From positions 124,001-188,000 of the forward strand of contig OZ017757.1 in the NCBI GenBank assembly GCA_963969365.1: DNA of 64,000 bases, in the 5' to 3' direction. The translations under genes and the position numbers were made by a program. Of this stretch, positions 24,042 to 36,439 are shown in pieces. A model generated the notes under the pieces. That model was not told the origin of the DNA. It ran no database searches and saw only the letters and a program-made list of their open reading frames with translations. This DNA is from Asterochloris sp. CNOR1. Taxonomy: Eukaryota; Chlorophyta; Trebouxiophyceae; Trebouxiales; Trebouxiaceae. The first letter of the stretch is position 1; every line of letters begins with the position of its first letter.

Positions 24042-24285
24042 CCCGCCTCACAACCTGCGCTGTAGCCGCCACTGCTGTTGTATGAAAACAGCATGCCCCC
24101 TGTACTTGCCACCACAACTTTTGCAGGCATGAGTTATCCGGCATGTGGTTTCGTGCTGTTTGCAGCACCCAGTCTGACCAACGATTACTTCACTTTCATT
24201 CACCAGCTGTTTGAATGAGTCCTACGCTGCTGACTGATGTTCAAGGCGGGCAGGGGAAGGGAGGATGGGGCTTTCTATGGATCCC

Positions 24286-27200
24286 TCAAAGACTGTGATA
24301 GTCACGCCAGCCCTTGCTTTCCAAATGGGAGGCCTTGTGCAAAACAGTGGACTTCATGTCGTCCTGAAACAGAGGGACAATATTTGTTACGTGAGATGCT
24401 GACTGACATGCGGAAGGCTGGCAAGCAACTTTGGCTACAAGGCCAGGGCCGGCCCTAACAGCATTTCTAGCTCTGAAAAGGTCCAGTGGCAAAACAGAAA
24501 GCTGCACTGGATATGATGGCAGGACAGCAGTCACCTGATAAGTTGCCATTTTGTTGAACAGGAACAGGTCCGAGGTGCCCAGGATTCTGGCAGCCAGCAG
24601 TCCTGCATTGGCAGCATTGCCAATGGCGACTGTCGCAACTGGGACCCCCTTGGGCATCTGCAGCAGCAGTCATTACTGTCAAGCTGTGGCAGCCAGCTTG
24701 ATGGCGCAGCACCAGCAGTATCCTCAAGCCAATATACTCAAGGGACTCATCAGCCCTGTCTTGAACAGAAGATGCCAGGGCATCTTATGCGGCCTGCTGA
24801 GGTGTGCCCCCCTGGAAGAGACAGCGCTACTCCGTGGACAGGCGGTGACCTGTCCCAGCTCATCATCCTCATGTCGAAACACTGACGGGAGTTCTGGCTG
24901 AGACCCCACCTGGACAATGGAGAGCAGAGCATCCAGCCCATCAAGGTGAGCCCCCTTGGGCTTGACTGGCACGCCGATGACGGGCAGCGGCGTGAGTGCA
25001 GCCACCATGCCTGGGAGGTGGGCGGCACCGCCAGCGCCCGCGATCAGAACACGGACGCCACGCGCATGGGCTGTGCGGGCGTACTCCAGCATGCGGTCGG
25101 GCGTCCTGCAGGCGGGCAGGGGAGTGATCCAAGCTGGCAGCAGACAGGTTAGAGAGCAGATTTACACTTAGCAAGGGCCTCTGGCAGGCAGCCAGGTCTC
25201 TCATAAAGACAATCGCATTAGCATGAGCTGTGCGGGCGTACTCCAGCATGTGGTTGGGCATCCTGCAGGAGGGCAGGGGGGTATTGCTATCTGGTGTCAG
25301 ATGAGTAAGAAAGCAGGCTGAGGGCTTGAAAGAAGCTCTGGCAGGCGGCCAGATGTATTGCAAAGACAGTGTGGTGGAAGAGACAAGCGGATGGGCAGTC
25401 AGGACTGGGCCTTGATCTGGTTTGCGAGTGGGCACTGCCTGTTGGCCATGCTGCGTTATGTAGCATGCGACATCTCAGGAAGTGGTCCAGCATCTCTGTT
25501 GCCGGTACATCCCAGCAGCGCTCTAAGCAGGCCACTCACTGGTAGTGGTCCAATTTTTTGACTGCATCCCAGCATTTCTTTGGATCGTTGACTGACCCAA
25601 CACGGTTGCCCCGCCCCCCACAGCAACCCCCCAAAGACAGCATGGCGAGCACTGTCGCACCTCACCTGTGGGCCGACACTATGGTGACCTCGCAGGCGAC
25701 CCCAAACTCCTCCAGCACCGCAGCTGCCCCCGACATGGTGGCCAGGTCTGAGTCGCTGCCCATGATGATGCCAACCAGGGCAGCTGGCGGGGCCTCCGCA
25801 GCTGAGTCAGTGGCTTCCTCGTCCCAGCTGCTGTAGTAGCGCTCGCCCAGCTCGCTGTCTGCAGGGCAGAGGTGGCTTTGAGGCCATGACAGCTGAGCAC
25901 TGCATATGTTCAGCAGCAGTGGCAGCCTCTTTGCTTGTCCCATCTGTAGTAGGGGCGCTCGCCCAGCTCGCTGTCTGCGAGGCAGAGGTGAGCTTGAGAC
26001 TATGAAGCCGAGTGTTGCATGTAGCAGCCTCTTTACTTGCCCTGTTGCTACAGCAAGCGTGGCAGCCTTTTTGCTTGTGCTAGCTGCTTTGAGACTGGCC
26101 CCGCCCGCGGTCTGCAAGGCAGAGCTAGACTCAAACAAGTAGGTCTGTGGGAGTCAGACTTGGTCCACCTGCTTTCAGCACGATAGTTCCGGCCCCTTGC
26201 TGGTCCCAACTGCTCCACAGAGTCAACATCTGTAGCAAATCCAGAGAGGTGCGATGTTGGACTGTACATGAGGCAATGCAATACGCTGAGGCAGCAAAGT
26301 AAGAGCCATTGTGTGGCTTGCTCGCATGGCAGAGGCAGCAGGGTCAACCTCAAGCCAGCTGATCCACTTGTGGCATTCACCCAGCCCATCTCAGAAAGAG
26401 GGTTTTTAGCTGGGCTCTGCCCCAAGGCTGATCAGAGCGTGGGAGATGGGCTCTGTGTTTAGAACAAGTAGCCCCCTAAGTTCACAAGAATTGGACATGC
26501 AGGTCCAGCAGCCTGTGGTTGATTTTGCGACAGCATCTGTCTCAAAAGCTAATGCAGCCTCTGCATAAGTCAGCCCAGCTTAGTTGCAGGAAAGCAGCTG
26601 TGGGGCTGCGGCCAGCACAGCAGTGACCAGCCCCCAGATGGCAAAGCACTTGACACGCACATACAGCCCTGTGCACGCCCACCACCTGTCACACCACCTG
26701 CCATGCAGGTCCAGCCTGTGCAAGCCCACCTCTCAAACCCAAATGTGCACAGCATTTTGATTGAAATATGTGTGGCCGCCCACAGTATCCTGCGTACTAC
26801 GCAAAGTGCAAAGAGCGTCACCTCGACAAGGCAACTTGGCGCACCTGGCATGGAGATGAGGCCTCTCCAGCATCTATGCATGGTTTGCGATGGGCGTCAC
26901 ATGACCTTGGAACATTTCTGCGCACCTGGCATGTAGATGAGGCCTGTCGCAGCAGCATCTGTGGTAGTGGCTTCCAGCGCTGCTGCAGCCGCTGCGTCGA
27001 TGCAGCGCAGCCGCTGCCGAGCCTGGAAGTTGTCGGGAGCCACGATCGTGATGTGACCCACCTTGCGCTTCTCAGAGACCTCATGCTTGCCGTACCAGTG
27101 CACATTGGCTCCAGGAGTCTGCACGGGCAGCACCAGGCTTATCCAGAGGTCATCAGGTTCTTGTGTGCAAGTGGGGGAGTTGCACCAGATCTGAGCAGCT

Positions 27201-30200
27201 GCAGAGACCCCAGACGGTTTTGTGGGCAAACTTGCTCAGTGATGAGGTTTGAGATTCATGCATGCACCCAAGTGTGCAAGGGGGTCCAGGTCCTGCTTTG
27301 AGTACACAACACAAGCTCACAGCTTGAATGCAATTCAATGAGGGAGGGGGACCAGATGTGGCCCACCTCAAATGCCCTTCCCATCAACTCATGCGCCAGC
27401 TTGACTCCCAGGTCGCCATGGGCCTCCCCTAGGATATTGAGCATGATGCTGCAGGCAATCAAAGCATAGCACTGAGAAGCAGGGGCTGCAAGGCAGACTG
27501 CAAACTGGCCTCCAGAGGGGCGGCCTCACTCCAGAGGGCCAGACTGACTCCAGAGAGGGGAACTCCAGAGGGGCAGACTTCAAAGGGGGAGATCGATTTC
27601 TGAGGGACAGACCCAGAGGAGCAGACTGACACAATGGCTGTCAACAGGGCTTCCTTGTTGTCATGGACCTGCTGCTGCGGACACAGCAACCAGATATGGC
27701 TTTTGGGCTTATGGTGAGATTTCCAGGTACCAGCGGTGAGCGGTGCCCAGTCTACGTGTAAGTACTGACCTGCCTGTGGTGGACGCCTGCAGGGTCGCCT
27801 CCACTTGTCCAGACAACAACCCAATAAGACACGCACCAGCAATGGCTTTGTCTGGGTGATTGGCTGTGTGAACAATGGTAGCTTGCCATATCTCTCCCAA
27901 GCAAGCATATAAAGCATGCCAGCAGACAGGGAGCCTGTCAGAAGCAGGGGCCGCGACACAGGCTCCACATGGCCAGGCACGATGCCGCTGGCAGCCAGAG
28001 CAATCTTGGCCCCGCTCAGTGCCTTGCACAGCAGCGCAGCAGGAGCCTGGCAGCAAGCATCTGCAAGGGTCCAGGCAAAGGGCAGCAGCAGCAGCAGCAC
28101 GACTGCTGGGCCGCGACGAGGACGAACGATGGCAACGCAGCTAGTTGTAGAGGCCAAGAACGCAGTTGCTGGAACAGCACTGATTGCCCACACATGCATG
28201 TCTATGCCTCAGCCACCCAGCAGCACATTATTCACGAACTAGGGGGTTAGTTCATACGTATAGATATAGTATGACGGTGATAAGCATTGCAGTAGCAGCT
28301 TGCCTGCCACCCGCTGACCCCGGACGACCAACCGAGGAATGCACACACAGAGGGGCTGCCTCCACACTGGCTTCCACCATTAAGGTGCCTGTGTAGCAGG
28401 CTCACTGGCCCCCACCACCAGAGAAGGGCTGTCAAATGACCAACTCAGGATTGCGCAAAATGGGGCTGCTTGCACTCCGGTCTCCAGAGAGGACCAGGCA
28501 CAGTGGGGCTGCCTCCACACTGATCTCCCCCACACAGCACAAATGCCCATGCTGGTCAGCGTAGCAGGCTCACCTAGCCACCACCACTGGGGCTGGGTTG
28601 CCATGCGACCGCCCCGGAATTGCACATGGAAGGCTGCCTCCTCACAGCACAGGTGCCCAAGCACACAGCATAGGTGCCCATGCAGGGCAGCGCAGGCGGC
28701 TCACCTGGCCCCCACCACCAGAGATGGGTCTCCAAGCGGCCACCCCAGGATTGCGCGCAGGTGCTGCTCATACTGGCTGGTCGCGCAGGCTTCGATGGTG
28801 TAGTGCCCTGAGTTGTGGGGCCGCGGTGCCACCTCGTTCAGCAGCAGAGTTCCATCGGCCAGCAGGAACAGCTCCACGCCGAAGACGCCGGCGCCTGCAG
28901 CCATGCGATGCCTGTAAGAGGACGCAAGGCTGGCTAAGCAACTGACTGCTCCCCCTGATGGCAGACAAGGTAGCCTACATCTGCCTTGTTGGGGGCCACA
29001 GGCAGTCGCCTCCTAAGCTGCTCCCTGCTACCCCGCAACATGCTTTCAGCTGTTTGCTTGTCTTGTTTTGCATGCATGCAAGCAGCCGCCACTCTGACCC
29101 TTCTCATCCTCCAGACATTCAGCAGTCCACTGAGCAGCCGGCCCTGCCCATCACTCTGCACCCCCCCAGCATCAGGAACGCATCAGTTCTTTGCCTCAGC
29201 GCTGTACAGGCAACACGGGCACCGCCCTGCTGGGCCCCAGAGATGCATCAGCTCGACATGGAAGCACAAACCCAGTCCCTGCCTATGTCACTCTACAGGC
29301 ACCAGCCTCCAGCGCTGCCTTTCAAGACCCTGACGTGAACAATTTCCATCAGTTCACTGGGTCAGCATGGGCAGACAGGGTCACCCTTCAGGCAAGCCAA
29401 CAGCCTCCTCAGCAAGCCCAGCCCCCGTCTTTGTCACCCTCCAGGCACTCCTGCCCCAGCAGTCCTCTCAGGACCCTGACATGCAGAACCCCTCACACTG
29501 CTACAATCAAGCATGAGCAGACACGCTCGACCTTCAGGCAGTCAACAGCCTCCTTGAAGCACCCTCTCAGCAATCTGCTTTGCACAGCGCTTGCCCACAA
29601 CTCACAATATGCACACCCAGCAGTGATCAGCCTCCAGGCAACGGCCTTCACAGCCACCTGACTGCATGTCATTGGGCAGATTTTCAGCAGCAAGACCCGC
29701 CAAAGCACTGCTTAAACTCGAATGAGATAGACACCATCCTGCTGCCCTCACATAAGCGGTCTAGCTCGACATGATAGCACGTGCTTAGCTCCTGAACTTC
29801 TCACCCTCCAGGCAGTCAACTGCCGCCTCAGGGAGCTCTCTCTCAATAACCTGCTCTGCACATTGCTCACATAAACCCGAAAATTTGCAGAGCTCAGCCT
29901 CCAGGCAGCAGCCAGCATAGCTACCTGACTGCATGTCACTCCGCACAACCTCAGCAGCAAGATTCCATCAGAGCATTGCCTCAGCCCTCTCAGATTTGGA
30001 TAGGCACCTTCCTGCTGTGGTCACAGAAGCTTGTCTGCAGAACACGATAGCACACGCTCAGCACCAGAACCGCTCACCTTCCAGGCACCCAACAGCCTTC
30101 TCCGCGATCTGCACAGCCCGCCGCTCCACAGCTGTGGGAATAAGTGCGGGGGCCTCGGTCGTGTGGCAGATGCTGTCGCGGTGCAGCGTCTCCACCACAG

Positions 30201-33200
30201 GGTACGAGCGCAGAGCCCCACTGCGGGAGCGCGCCACCATCACTGCCAACTCCTGCAGAGGCAGCGAGCAGACCTAAAACACCCTGGCATGCGGTCTGCA
30301 GATGGGGTGTCTGCGTCTTTGCTGGCTACAACCTGATGGGCCACTGATGAGCAGGGCGGCATCCAGCACTATTGGCAAGGTTGGGCCCACTGCAGCTGCC
30401 AGAGGGGACCATCATCACTGCCAGCTTCTATTAAGGGCATGGGAAACCATGCAGGGATGAGACAACAAGCATGCAGTGCTGACATGACTCTGGCCTGACT
30501 CAAACAGCTCCTAGCTAGTGCAGTATATTGACCATACAGCTAAACTCTAAACTGCTGCATGTTCCAACTGTTGTGGACTGATTTCACATACGGATGCTGT
30601 GCTGGCTACGTGCTGGGTGCCAGCTTCCTCTTCTCCATTTGCAAAGCATTTTTGGCTCATACTGCCAAGTTCCAACCCAGCATCCGCAAACTGATTACTT
30701 ACACTAGGCAGGCCCCACCGCAACAGGCAGGGCAGCCAGGCAGCTGCACAAGGCAAATGCCTACATGCATCCCAGCACTAAAGGCTGCTTGCCGCCGAAC
30801 GGCCCTGCTGCAGCAGCAAAGCACGACGGCGGCCAGCACCTGCTTTGGCAGAGGCTCAGGCAGCGAGTGCACGTGCAGGTGGGCTCAGCAGTGCTCCGGC
30901 TACTCTGCACAGGGCTCACCTTCACATAGGGCGCCCATCGCTCTGCATACAGCCCATGAGCATACCCTCCCAGGTTCTCGACTGCCGCCGTGCACTGCTC
31001 GAGGCTCTGCACTGCTGCATTCCCCCTGCCATCATATGCCAACCTGCAGGCAACTCACACGCATCCCATCTGACAGTGATTAAAGCAGCAGTGCTGTCAA
31101 GTGGTGAGGCCCAGCATGAAGGGCGAGAGTCTGTAATACACCTGCGTCAGTCAGCCTCAGGTCTGGTGAGGGAGTGCATGGGCCATTGCCAGCACCTTAA
31201 CAACAACATATACCCCTATCTTCAGTCAGAATGATGATGATTGATCAAGCGCAGGAGGCGATAGCATCTCCACTGCAGCTGATGTATGTGCAAAGCCTGG
31301 ATCTGTGCATTTGCAGGTCAGCAAAGGCATGCAGGAGCAGCTAGCCAGACAGCTTCACATCGGATGTACAGTGTGGTCCTGACGTCTGAAGTGGCAAGCA
31401 GCCCAAGGTACAGCATGGGAGCAGGGCATGCCAGCACCTTGGGTGGCTGGACCCCAGCAAGGACACAGAGGGGTGCAGTGCAGAAACTGTCAGCCAGACA
31501 GCCTCACCACAAATGCACAGAGTGTCCCTGACGTCTCAAGTGGCAAGCGGCCCAAGGTGCAGTGTGGGTAGCCCACAGTGTGGTGTGGGGCCCCACAGAA
31601 GCACAGCAGGCACTTCGCCCCTCTGCTGGTGTGCAGATGGATGCTGCAGAGTTGGCGCCCACATGGACACCGAATGCTGCCTTGGCTCCAACATGAAGGC
31701 AGACCGCACATCAGTACAAAGGCAGAGCACAAGTGCACCACAGCCTCGCCCCTCACCTTCGGGACTTGAGCATGAGTGGGAAGCCAAATGTCTGCACGGC
31801 CTGCTTGAGGGCGTCTGCATCAGCAATCTCTAGGCAGGCTGCTACAGGGACGTCGTGTCGCTGGAAGTGCATTTTCTGGGTGTATTTGTCCTGCAAAATG
31901 CAGAGAGCAAACCTCTGAGGCAGCCACAGAGATGGTGTGATGCTGGAAGTGCCCCTCCTAGAGGCACTTGCCCCGTATACAATCAAACATTTGTTTCCCT
32001 GTTTGTGAGGTTGAGCTGCAGTCTGCCATCTGCCCAGCCCTGTCCCCACCAGGCTTAGCGGGCGGCGCGTAATTTCCACACTGATGTCCAGCTGTGGCCC
32101 CACAGCCTCCCGAACATCCACAGCAATGTGCTCAAGGCCCACAGCAGCTGCCCCCCAATCCAGCGTTCCTCTGCCTTGTCCCTGGCCCTCTTGAGGTGCA
32201 CCTGATGCCTGCCACCTGCCCAGCCCAGTCTCTTCCGGCCTCAGCATGTGGGGCGTGAATTGCAGACTAATGTCCAGCTTTGGCCTTACAGCCCCCCAAG
32301 TAAGCGCATCCATGTGCTCGATGCCTGCCTGACCGGTATGAGCCTTGGCATGTGGGGCATGGGCTCTTACACCCCCGTCCAGCTTCAGCGCTCAACCTCT
32401 CAAACATCCAGATCAATGTGCTACATGAGGTCTGACCCCCAGCTGACCAGCGTCACCTGTATGAGCCTCAGCGTGTGGGGCGTGGGCTCTACATCGATGT
32501 CTAGCTCCAGTCCCACTGCCTCCAGAGCATCCGCATCGACGTGCTCAATCTCCACGGTCAGCACATCCACGTCTCGTGCCAGCTGCTGCACCGCTGCAGG
32601 GTCCCTGAAGCTACCCACCACCTGCTCAGCCACAGCTGAGGCTGGGCAGCCGGGGGTGGGGTCCAGGACTTTGACTGTAACCCCCATCTTGGCCTGCAGG
32701 GCATGCACACTTGCATTGGCAGGCTGTGACCTCCAGTTCTCTCAACTGTGATGCCAGAGTCTACATGTATAGCACAGCATTGGGCTGTGCTTTTCTGAGC
32801 TGAGGCTGGGGCAGCAGGGGAGGAGTTTTGCTCATAGATAGCCACGCCGATCTCGGCCAGCAGGGAACGCCTGAATGAGGTCGACTGCCCCACCCGGAGC
32901 AGCGGTTTCAGCTTGTTGCACTCATTGCTCCAAGAGAGCACACAGAGCGCACCGCCTCAATTGCCAGCATCTTTCCCAGCTGGCCGCCTCCAAGGATGCC
33001 CACCGTGGCTCCCCGCGGCAGTCCAGAGGCTCTGCACAGCTGCAGACGCCCACAGTCAAAGCATGGCCTGACGGTGCAGTTCAGAACAGTCAGTGGCCCT
33101 GCCTGCCCACCCTATCTGAGTGAACTTCAGTGACCTCTCGCTGCTGGCTGCTGCCTGTACATGTAGAACCAGCCGCCTCAGTGGTTGTGCACTGCGTTGG

Positions 33201-33316
33201 ACTTTGGTATGTCTAAAGTCCCCAGATCTTGCATGCCAGGTAAAGCCTGCTGATGGAGCAACTGATTCAGATTGAGATGTAGCATGAAATGAACGCTTGG
33301 CTGGCAAGACCGTCAT
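24286..33316 (-). CDS. ADE2: Phosphoribosylaminoimidazole carboxylase, fused PurK-PurE
   Basis: This bifunctional enzyme makes CAIR from AIR in purine synthesis: PurK is the ATP-grasp carboxylase and PurE the mutase. Thirteen exons join in phase: 33316-33135, 33031-32953, 32693-32457, 31890-31757, 31043-30920, 30252-30078, 28894-28705, 27448-27367, 27118-26926, 25858-25666, 25105-24910, 24657-24535 and 24363-24286. The total is 1986 bases, or 661 residues, as in plants. The first exon is Ser/Arg-rich and ends 'VQAAASSER', which fits a plastid transit peptide. PurK shows '[12 protein letters not shown]', '[17 protein letters not shown]', '[10 protein letters not shown]' and '[18 protein letters not shown]'. 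PurE starts near residue 490 with '[13 protein letters not shown]', then 'SAHRTPDR', '[11 protein letters not shown]' and '[18 protein letters not shown]'. Confidence 0.93.
25065..25278 (-). repeat. Echo of PurK-PurE exon 11 5' edge
   Basis: About 60 bases around the exon 11 acceptor (25065-25127) recur at 25221-25278 with few changes; both contain 'GCGGGCGTACTCCAGCATG' and the 'TCCTGCAGG' acceptor. The echo still encodes '[10 protein letters not shown]' in the same orientation. Confidence 0.75.
25835..26125 (-). repeat. Echoes of PurK-PurE exon 10 5' edge
   Basis: The acceptor region 'GCTCGCCCAGCTCGCTGTCT' at 25841-25860 recurs at about 25959-25978, with the following 'GGCAGAGGTG'. A weaker third unit is at about 26100-26125. 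Confidence 0.65.
28390..28775 (-). repeat. Echoes of PurK-PurE exon 7 3' edge
   Basis: Two degenerate copies of the exon end plus donor lie in the next intron at about 28399-28456 and 28570-28622, beside the real one at 28701-28757. All carry the 'CCCACCACCAGAG' or 'CCACCACCACTGG' core and the 'GGATTGCGC' or 'GAATTGCAC' block. Confidence 0.75.
29385..30125 (-). repeat. Echoes of PurK-PurE exon 6 3' edge
   Basis: The exon end at 30072-30120 ('CTCACCTTCCAGGCACCCAA' then 'CAGCCTTCTCC') is echoed at about 29381, 29437, 29528 and 29805 on the intron side. The better copies also keep the 'CTGCTCTGCACA' block that follows. Confidence 0.65.
31370..31610 (-). repeat. Direct repeat in a PurK-PurE intron, two units of about 150 bp
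   Basis: The block 'CTGACGTCTGAAGTGGCAAG' followed by 'CAGCCCAAGGT' near 31379 recurs near 31529 with small changes. Confidence 0.7.
32030..32560 (-). repeat. Echoes of PurK-PurE exon 3 3' end, three extra copies
   Basis: The last 90 or so bases of exon 3 (32457-32550, encoding '[18 protein letters not shown]') are repeated in degenerate form at about 32340-32430, 32225-32300 and 32040-32130. The shared core is 'GTGGGGCGTG' then 'ATGTC(C/T)AGCT'. Confidence 0.75.
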
Positions 33317-34100
33317 GAGTGATCAGCTATCGTACAGCACTTTCAACGTGTTTGCAAGGTAAGCTGACATGCAATCCACCTGACAGATAGGCAGGAAGGC
33401 TGAAGTTTCTCAGGGGAGGGCATTGTGGAATCACAGTGCGGCTGATCCCCCTCATGCTCTACTTACTGGTGGCTGTGAAAAAGCATCTGTATGTGATAGA
33501 CATGGCATGGTGATAAGATCAGCTTGTATATGCAGCAGGTTCGTGCCTTTGCAGGGGGCTGGGCGGGTCTGGCCCAAAAGCATACAGAGAGGGGTATGCA
33601 TGCACTCAGACTTGCTTCTGAATTCAGGTGCTGACGTCCTGCAGAGGCATGCTGGCTGGGTGAGCCCATTCACAGCCAAGCAGCGGTGGCATCGCTGGCA
33701 TGCTTTCAGCAGAGTAAGACATGCCAGCCGACCAGAGCAATATCAACATCTTCAGCTGTGGAGGGCTCAAAGGTATGTCAATGTTTGCACCACAGAGGCC
33801 ACCCTCATGCCTTACACACTTGGTGGGCTGGGTGCACCTGCCAGCTGTCAAATGGCTCTGCACATGGGCCCAGCACCGCTGTGTGTTGCACCTCAACACG
33901 ATTCTAGCTGGTTCTGAGCAGTCACCACTGGGCGGTGGACATGCCATCTGCACTTGCAGCAGGCCAATGCATCCCTGCTGTGGCCGGGCAACGCTGCCGT
34001 AATCATGGCTTGCACTCACGCCCTCAAAAGCACAACCTTCTGCTGCAAGGGAAAGGGTGCCCCCATTTCACTCTCGTGTCTTAACATGTTGGACAACATG
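33317..34100. other. Upstream region of the PurK-PurE gene, no gene recognised
   Basis: This includes the presumed promoter. A plus-strand frame of 164 codons (33423-33917) has no family motif and reads like non-coding sequence. Confidence 0.35.
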
Positions 34101-34344
34101 ATCAAGTGTGTGATGCCACTGGCTGCCATTTGACCCCTTCCCCGCCACAAATTTGGGAGACTCTTGCATAGCTGCAGCCAGTACATCTGGGTTTGTGCAT
34201 GGAAGGCCCAGATGCGTCATTATTTACGCACCGAGTCAACACAGGGCTCAGCCTGCTTCACCAGTGTGCTTCATCTGCTGCTTGGTGACAAGACAGTTCT
34301 AAATATTAACTTGACCACAGACTCAGCGCAGTGCCTCAAGTTTG

Positions 34345-35238
34345 CTAATTTGTTTTGGAGTTCTGCAATCTTCTGACAATGGCGACCACTTGCTGGACTT
34401 TCTGCTGCCACTGCCTGCCATTGGGCTCTTTCCAGCACCCAACTTGAACAAACTGCACAGTGATGTTGTCAGGGGTCAAACTCCCATTTGCCTGGTGGTC
34501 CCAAAGGTTTGCTGCCTCTGGGCACTGCACAGCCAGGGAGTTGCAAGCACACACAGCCATGCCTGATGGGAATGGGGAGCCACTGTTCAATGCTAGGCGA
34601 CTATTTGGTGCTGCTTGCCATCTGTGCACCAGGCCCAGCTTGCACTCGTCTTGCACAACCCAGTGCACCTGCTTGTGCGAGCCCAGAGTGACCCGGTCTG
34701 GGCGCCAGCTGCATCTCATATTGGCTTCCCAGTCCCACTCAGCCAGCAGGTGTGGTGCTCCACTCCTGATGCTGGGCTGCCTTGTCCGAATGCGGCGGGC
34801 CTCACGGGCACATTGGGGGCATCCATTCCCATGTGTTCTGCTCAATACAGTGGCGCTCCACCTGTGCCCACAGAGGCCACACCTCCAGGCCGCTTGAATA
34901 TGGCTGCTTGCTGCCACAGTCCCTGGTGACCTTTCCCCAGTGGCCTCCCAGTCCCACTCCACTGCCACCTCTGGGTGGTTGTGGGCCAGGTCATTGCAGG
35001 GGCAAATGGCTCTGCCAATATCGTAGGGGCAGTGCTTGCCACGTGAGCGACTGTAGATCTGCGCCTGCCACCTGTGTGGCTGCCCAGTCTTGCAGATGCC
35101 GCTCCTCCACCAGACCCTCCTCCCACTCTGAGGAGTGATGGTGATGCTGCCCAGGTGAGCATTAGCTGCATGGTCCCACTCCTGTTGCAAGTGAAGAGCC
35201 AGCCGGCTGATGTCGGCGCCGTCTTGATCATCAGGCAT
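34345..35238 (-). CDS. Zinc-ribbon repeat protein, copy A5, intact
   Basis: The frame codes for 297 residues from the ATG at 35238 and has all four repeats, including repeat 2 with both CxxC pairs ('WRCGLCGHRWSA', 'GNGCPQCARE'). The ATG follows a TTTTGCAG acceptor directly, so translation may start in an upstream exon as argued for A1. The start of the protein differs from the other copies ('MPDDQDGADISRLALHL'). It points away from the ORC3-tail pseudogene at 36.4 kb across a spacer shared with units M2 and M3. Confidence 0.75.
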   Translation of the reverse strand: MPDDQDGADISRLALHLQQEWDHAANAHLGSITITPQSGRRVWWRSGICKTGQPHRWQAQIYSRSRGKHCPYDIGRAICPCNDLAHNHPEVAVEWDWEATGERSPGTVAASSHIQAAWRCGLCGHRWSATVLSRTHGNGCPQCAREARRIRTRQPSIRSGAPHLLAEWDWEANMRCSWRPDRVTLGSHKQVHWVVQDECKLGLVHRWQAAPNSRLALNSGSPFPSGMAVCACNSLAVQCPEAANLWDHQANGSLTPDNITVQFVQVGCWKEPNGRQWQQKVQQVVAIVRRLQNSKTN

Positions 35239-36439
35239 GCCTGCAAAATTTGTCGCTGTTTGAAACAGATCCTCAATATCATGACTGCAGCACCAGGCAG
35301 ATGTGCTTGCCTTGACTGGAACTGCCAGATCTTTGCATGGCCTTAGTCAAGGTGGCTGTGTGGAGGCTTCTGTGCAGCATTGGCAGCTTGGGTGTCAGGC
35401 GTCTCATGCACGACCTTGGCTGCACAACTGGCATGTGACACCTCCAGAGTGTGCTGGTGGCATCCAGCATGCTTCAGTTGCCATAATATGATGGTTTTGA
35501 AGAGGGCAGATGGACCACAGCTGTGGGCATGTGACTTTAAATTCATGCACAGCCGTTTGCATGCTTCACGTGCACTGAACTTCAAAATTAGGCAGTGCCT
35601 GGGACTGTACCACACAAACGACGACAGCATCAGTGAGTATAGCTGCAAGACCAGCAATTTGTCTGTGCAGGAGCTAAGCAGCCTCACCCCGGCCTGGCAG
35701 CAGACGGGAAGTTCTTGTGTTCAGGCCGATGCTGCTGTGTGAAGCTCCTGGGCTACAACATTGGCCGATGGCGCCTTTGGCCAGGTCCCAGAGTCTGTAG
35801 CTGGCTGAGTTGCGTTCTGCGGCAGCCGTGCAGCACCTCAGCGGACAGCCTGGTCACAACCCTCCGCCATCAGTGACTGTGAGCTCGTGTGTTGAAGTTT
35901 GCTCCAAACAGAAAGAGCAGCAGAACAAGCCCAGCCTCGAAGCTCACAAGAGCGGCAGCAGCACAAGGAAAAGTAAGGAAGAGCACAGTGAGATGACGGG
36001 TCAGTTGAGGAGGGGGAGGGGTTCTGCAGCTTCTGTGCTGGCAGATTCTTGTTCAGCTGATGCTGCTGGCCCAAAGGGCTGCTTTGCCGTCTGAGGGAAG
36101 CAATCTGCAGCCGCATGTGGAGGCAAAGCATTGCCTGCACACGCATGTATGATCTGTGGCCTTGAAACCACTGGGTGGCTTCAGCAGGAGATTTTCTGTT
36201 GCAATGTGAAGCTCAGCACAGTGGCCCAGGGCTGTTGTGCGGTTCCAATTGGCTGCCAGTGTCAGTGTGGTGACAGGTCTGTGAGGGCAGATGGGACACA
36301 GTGGTAACTCTGGCTGGTGCACTGGTGTGGAGGCAAACGGCCTCCAGCTGTTCTGTGGTGGCTGGTCCAGGTCTCCTGAGCTAGCTGAACAGCAGAGAGT
36401 GTACAAGCCAGAGTCCAAAGCTGCTGATTGCAGACACAG

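Noticed and set aside
33423-33917. 164-codon plus-strand frame upstream of the PurK-PurE gene
   Set aside because: No recognisable motif, irregular composition and no exon partners.
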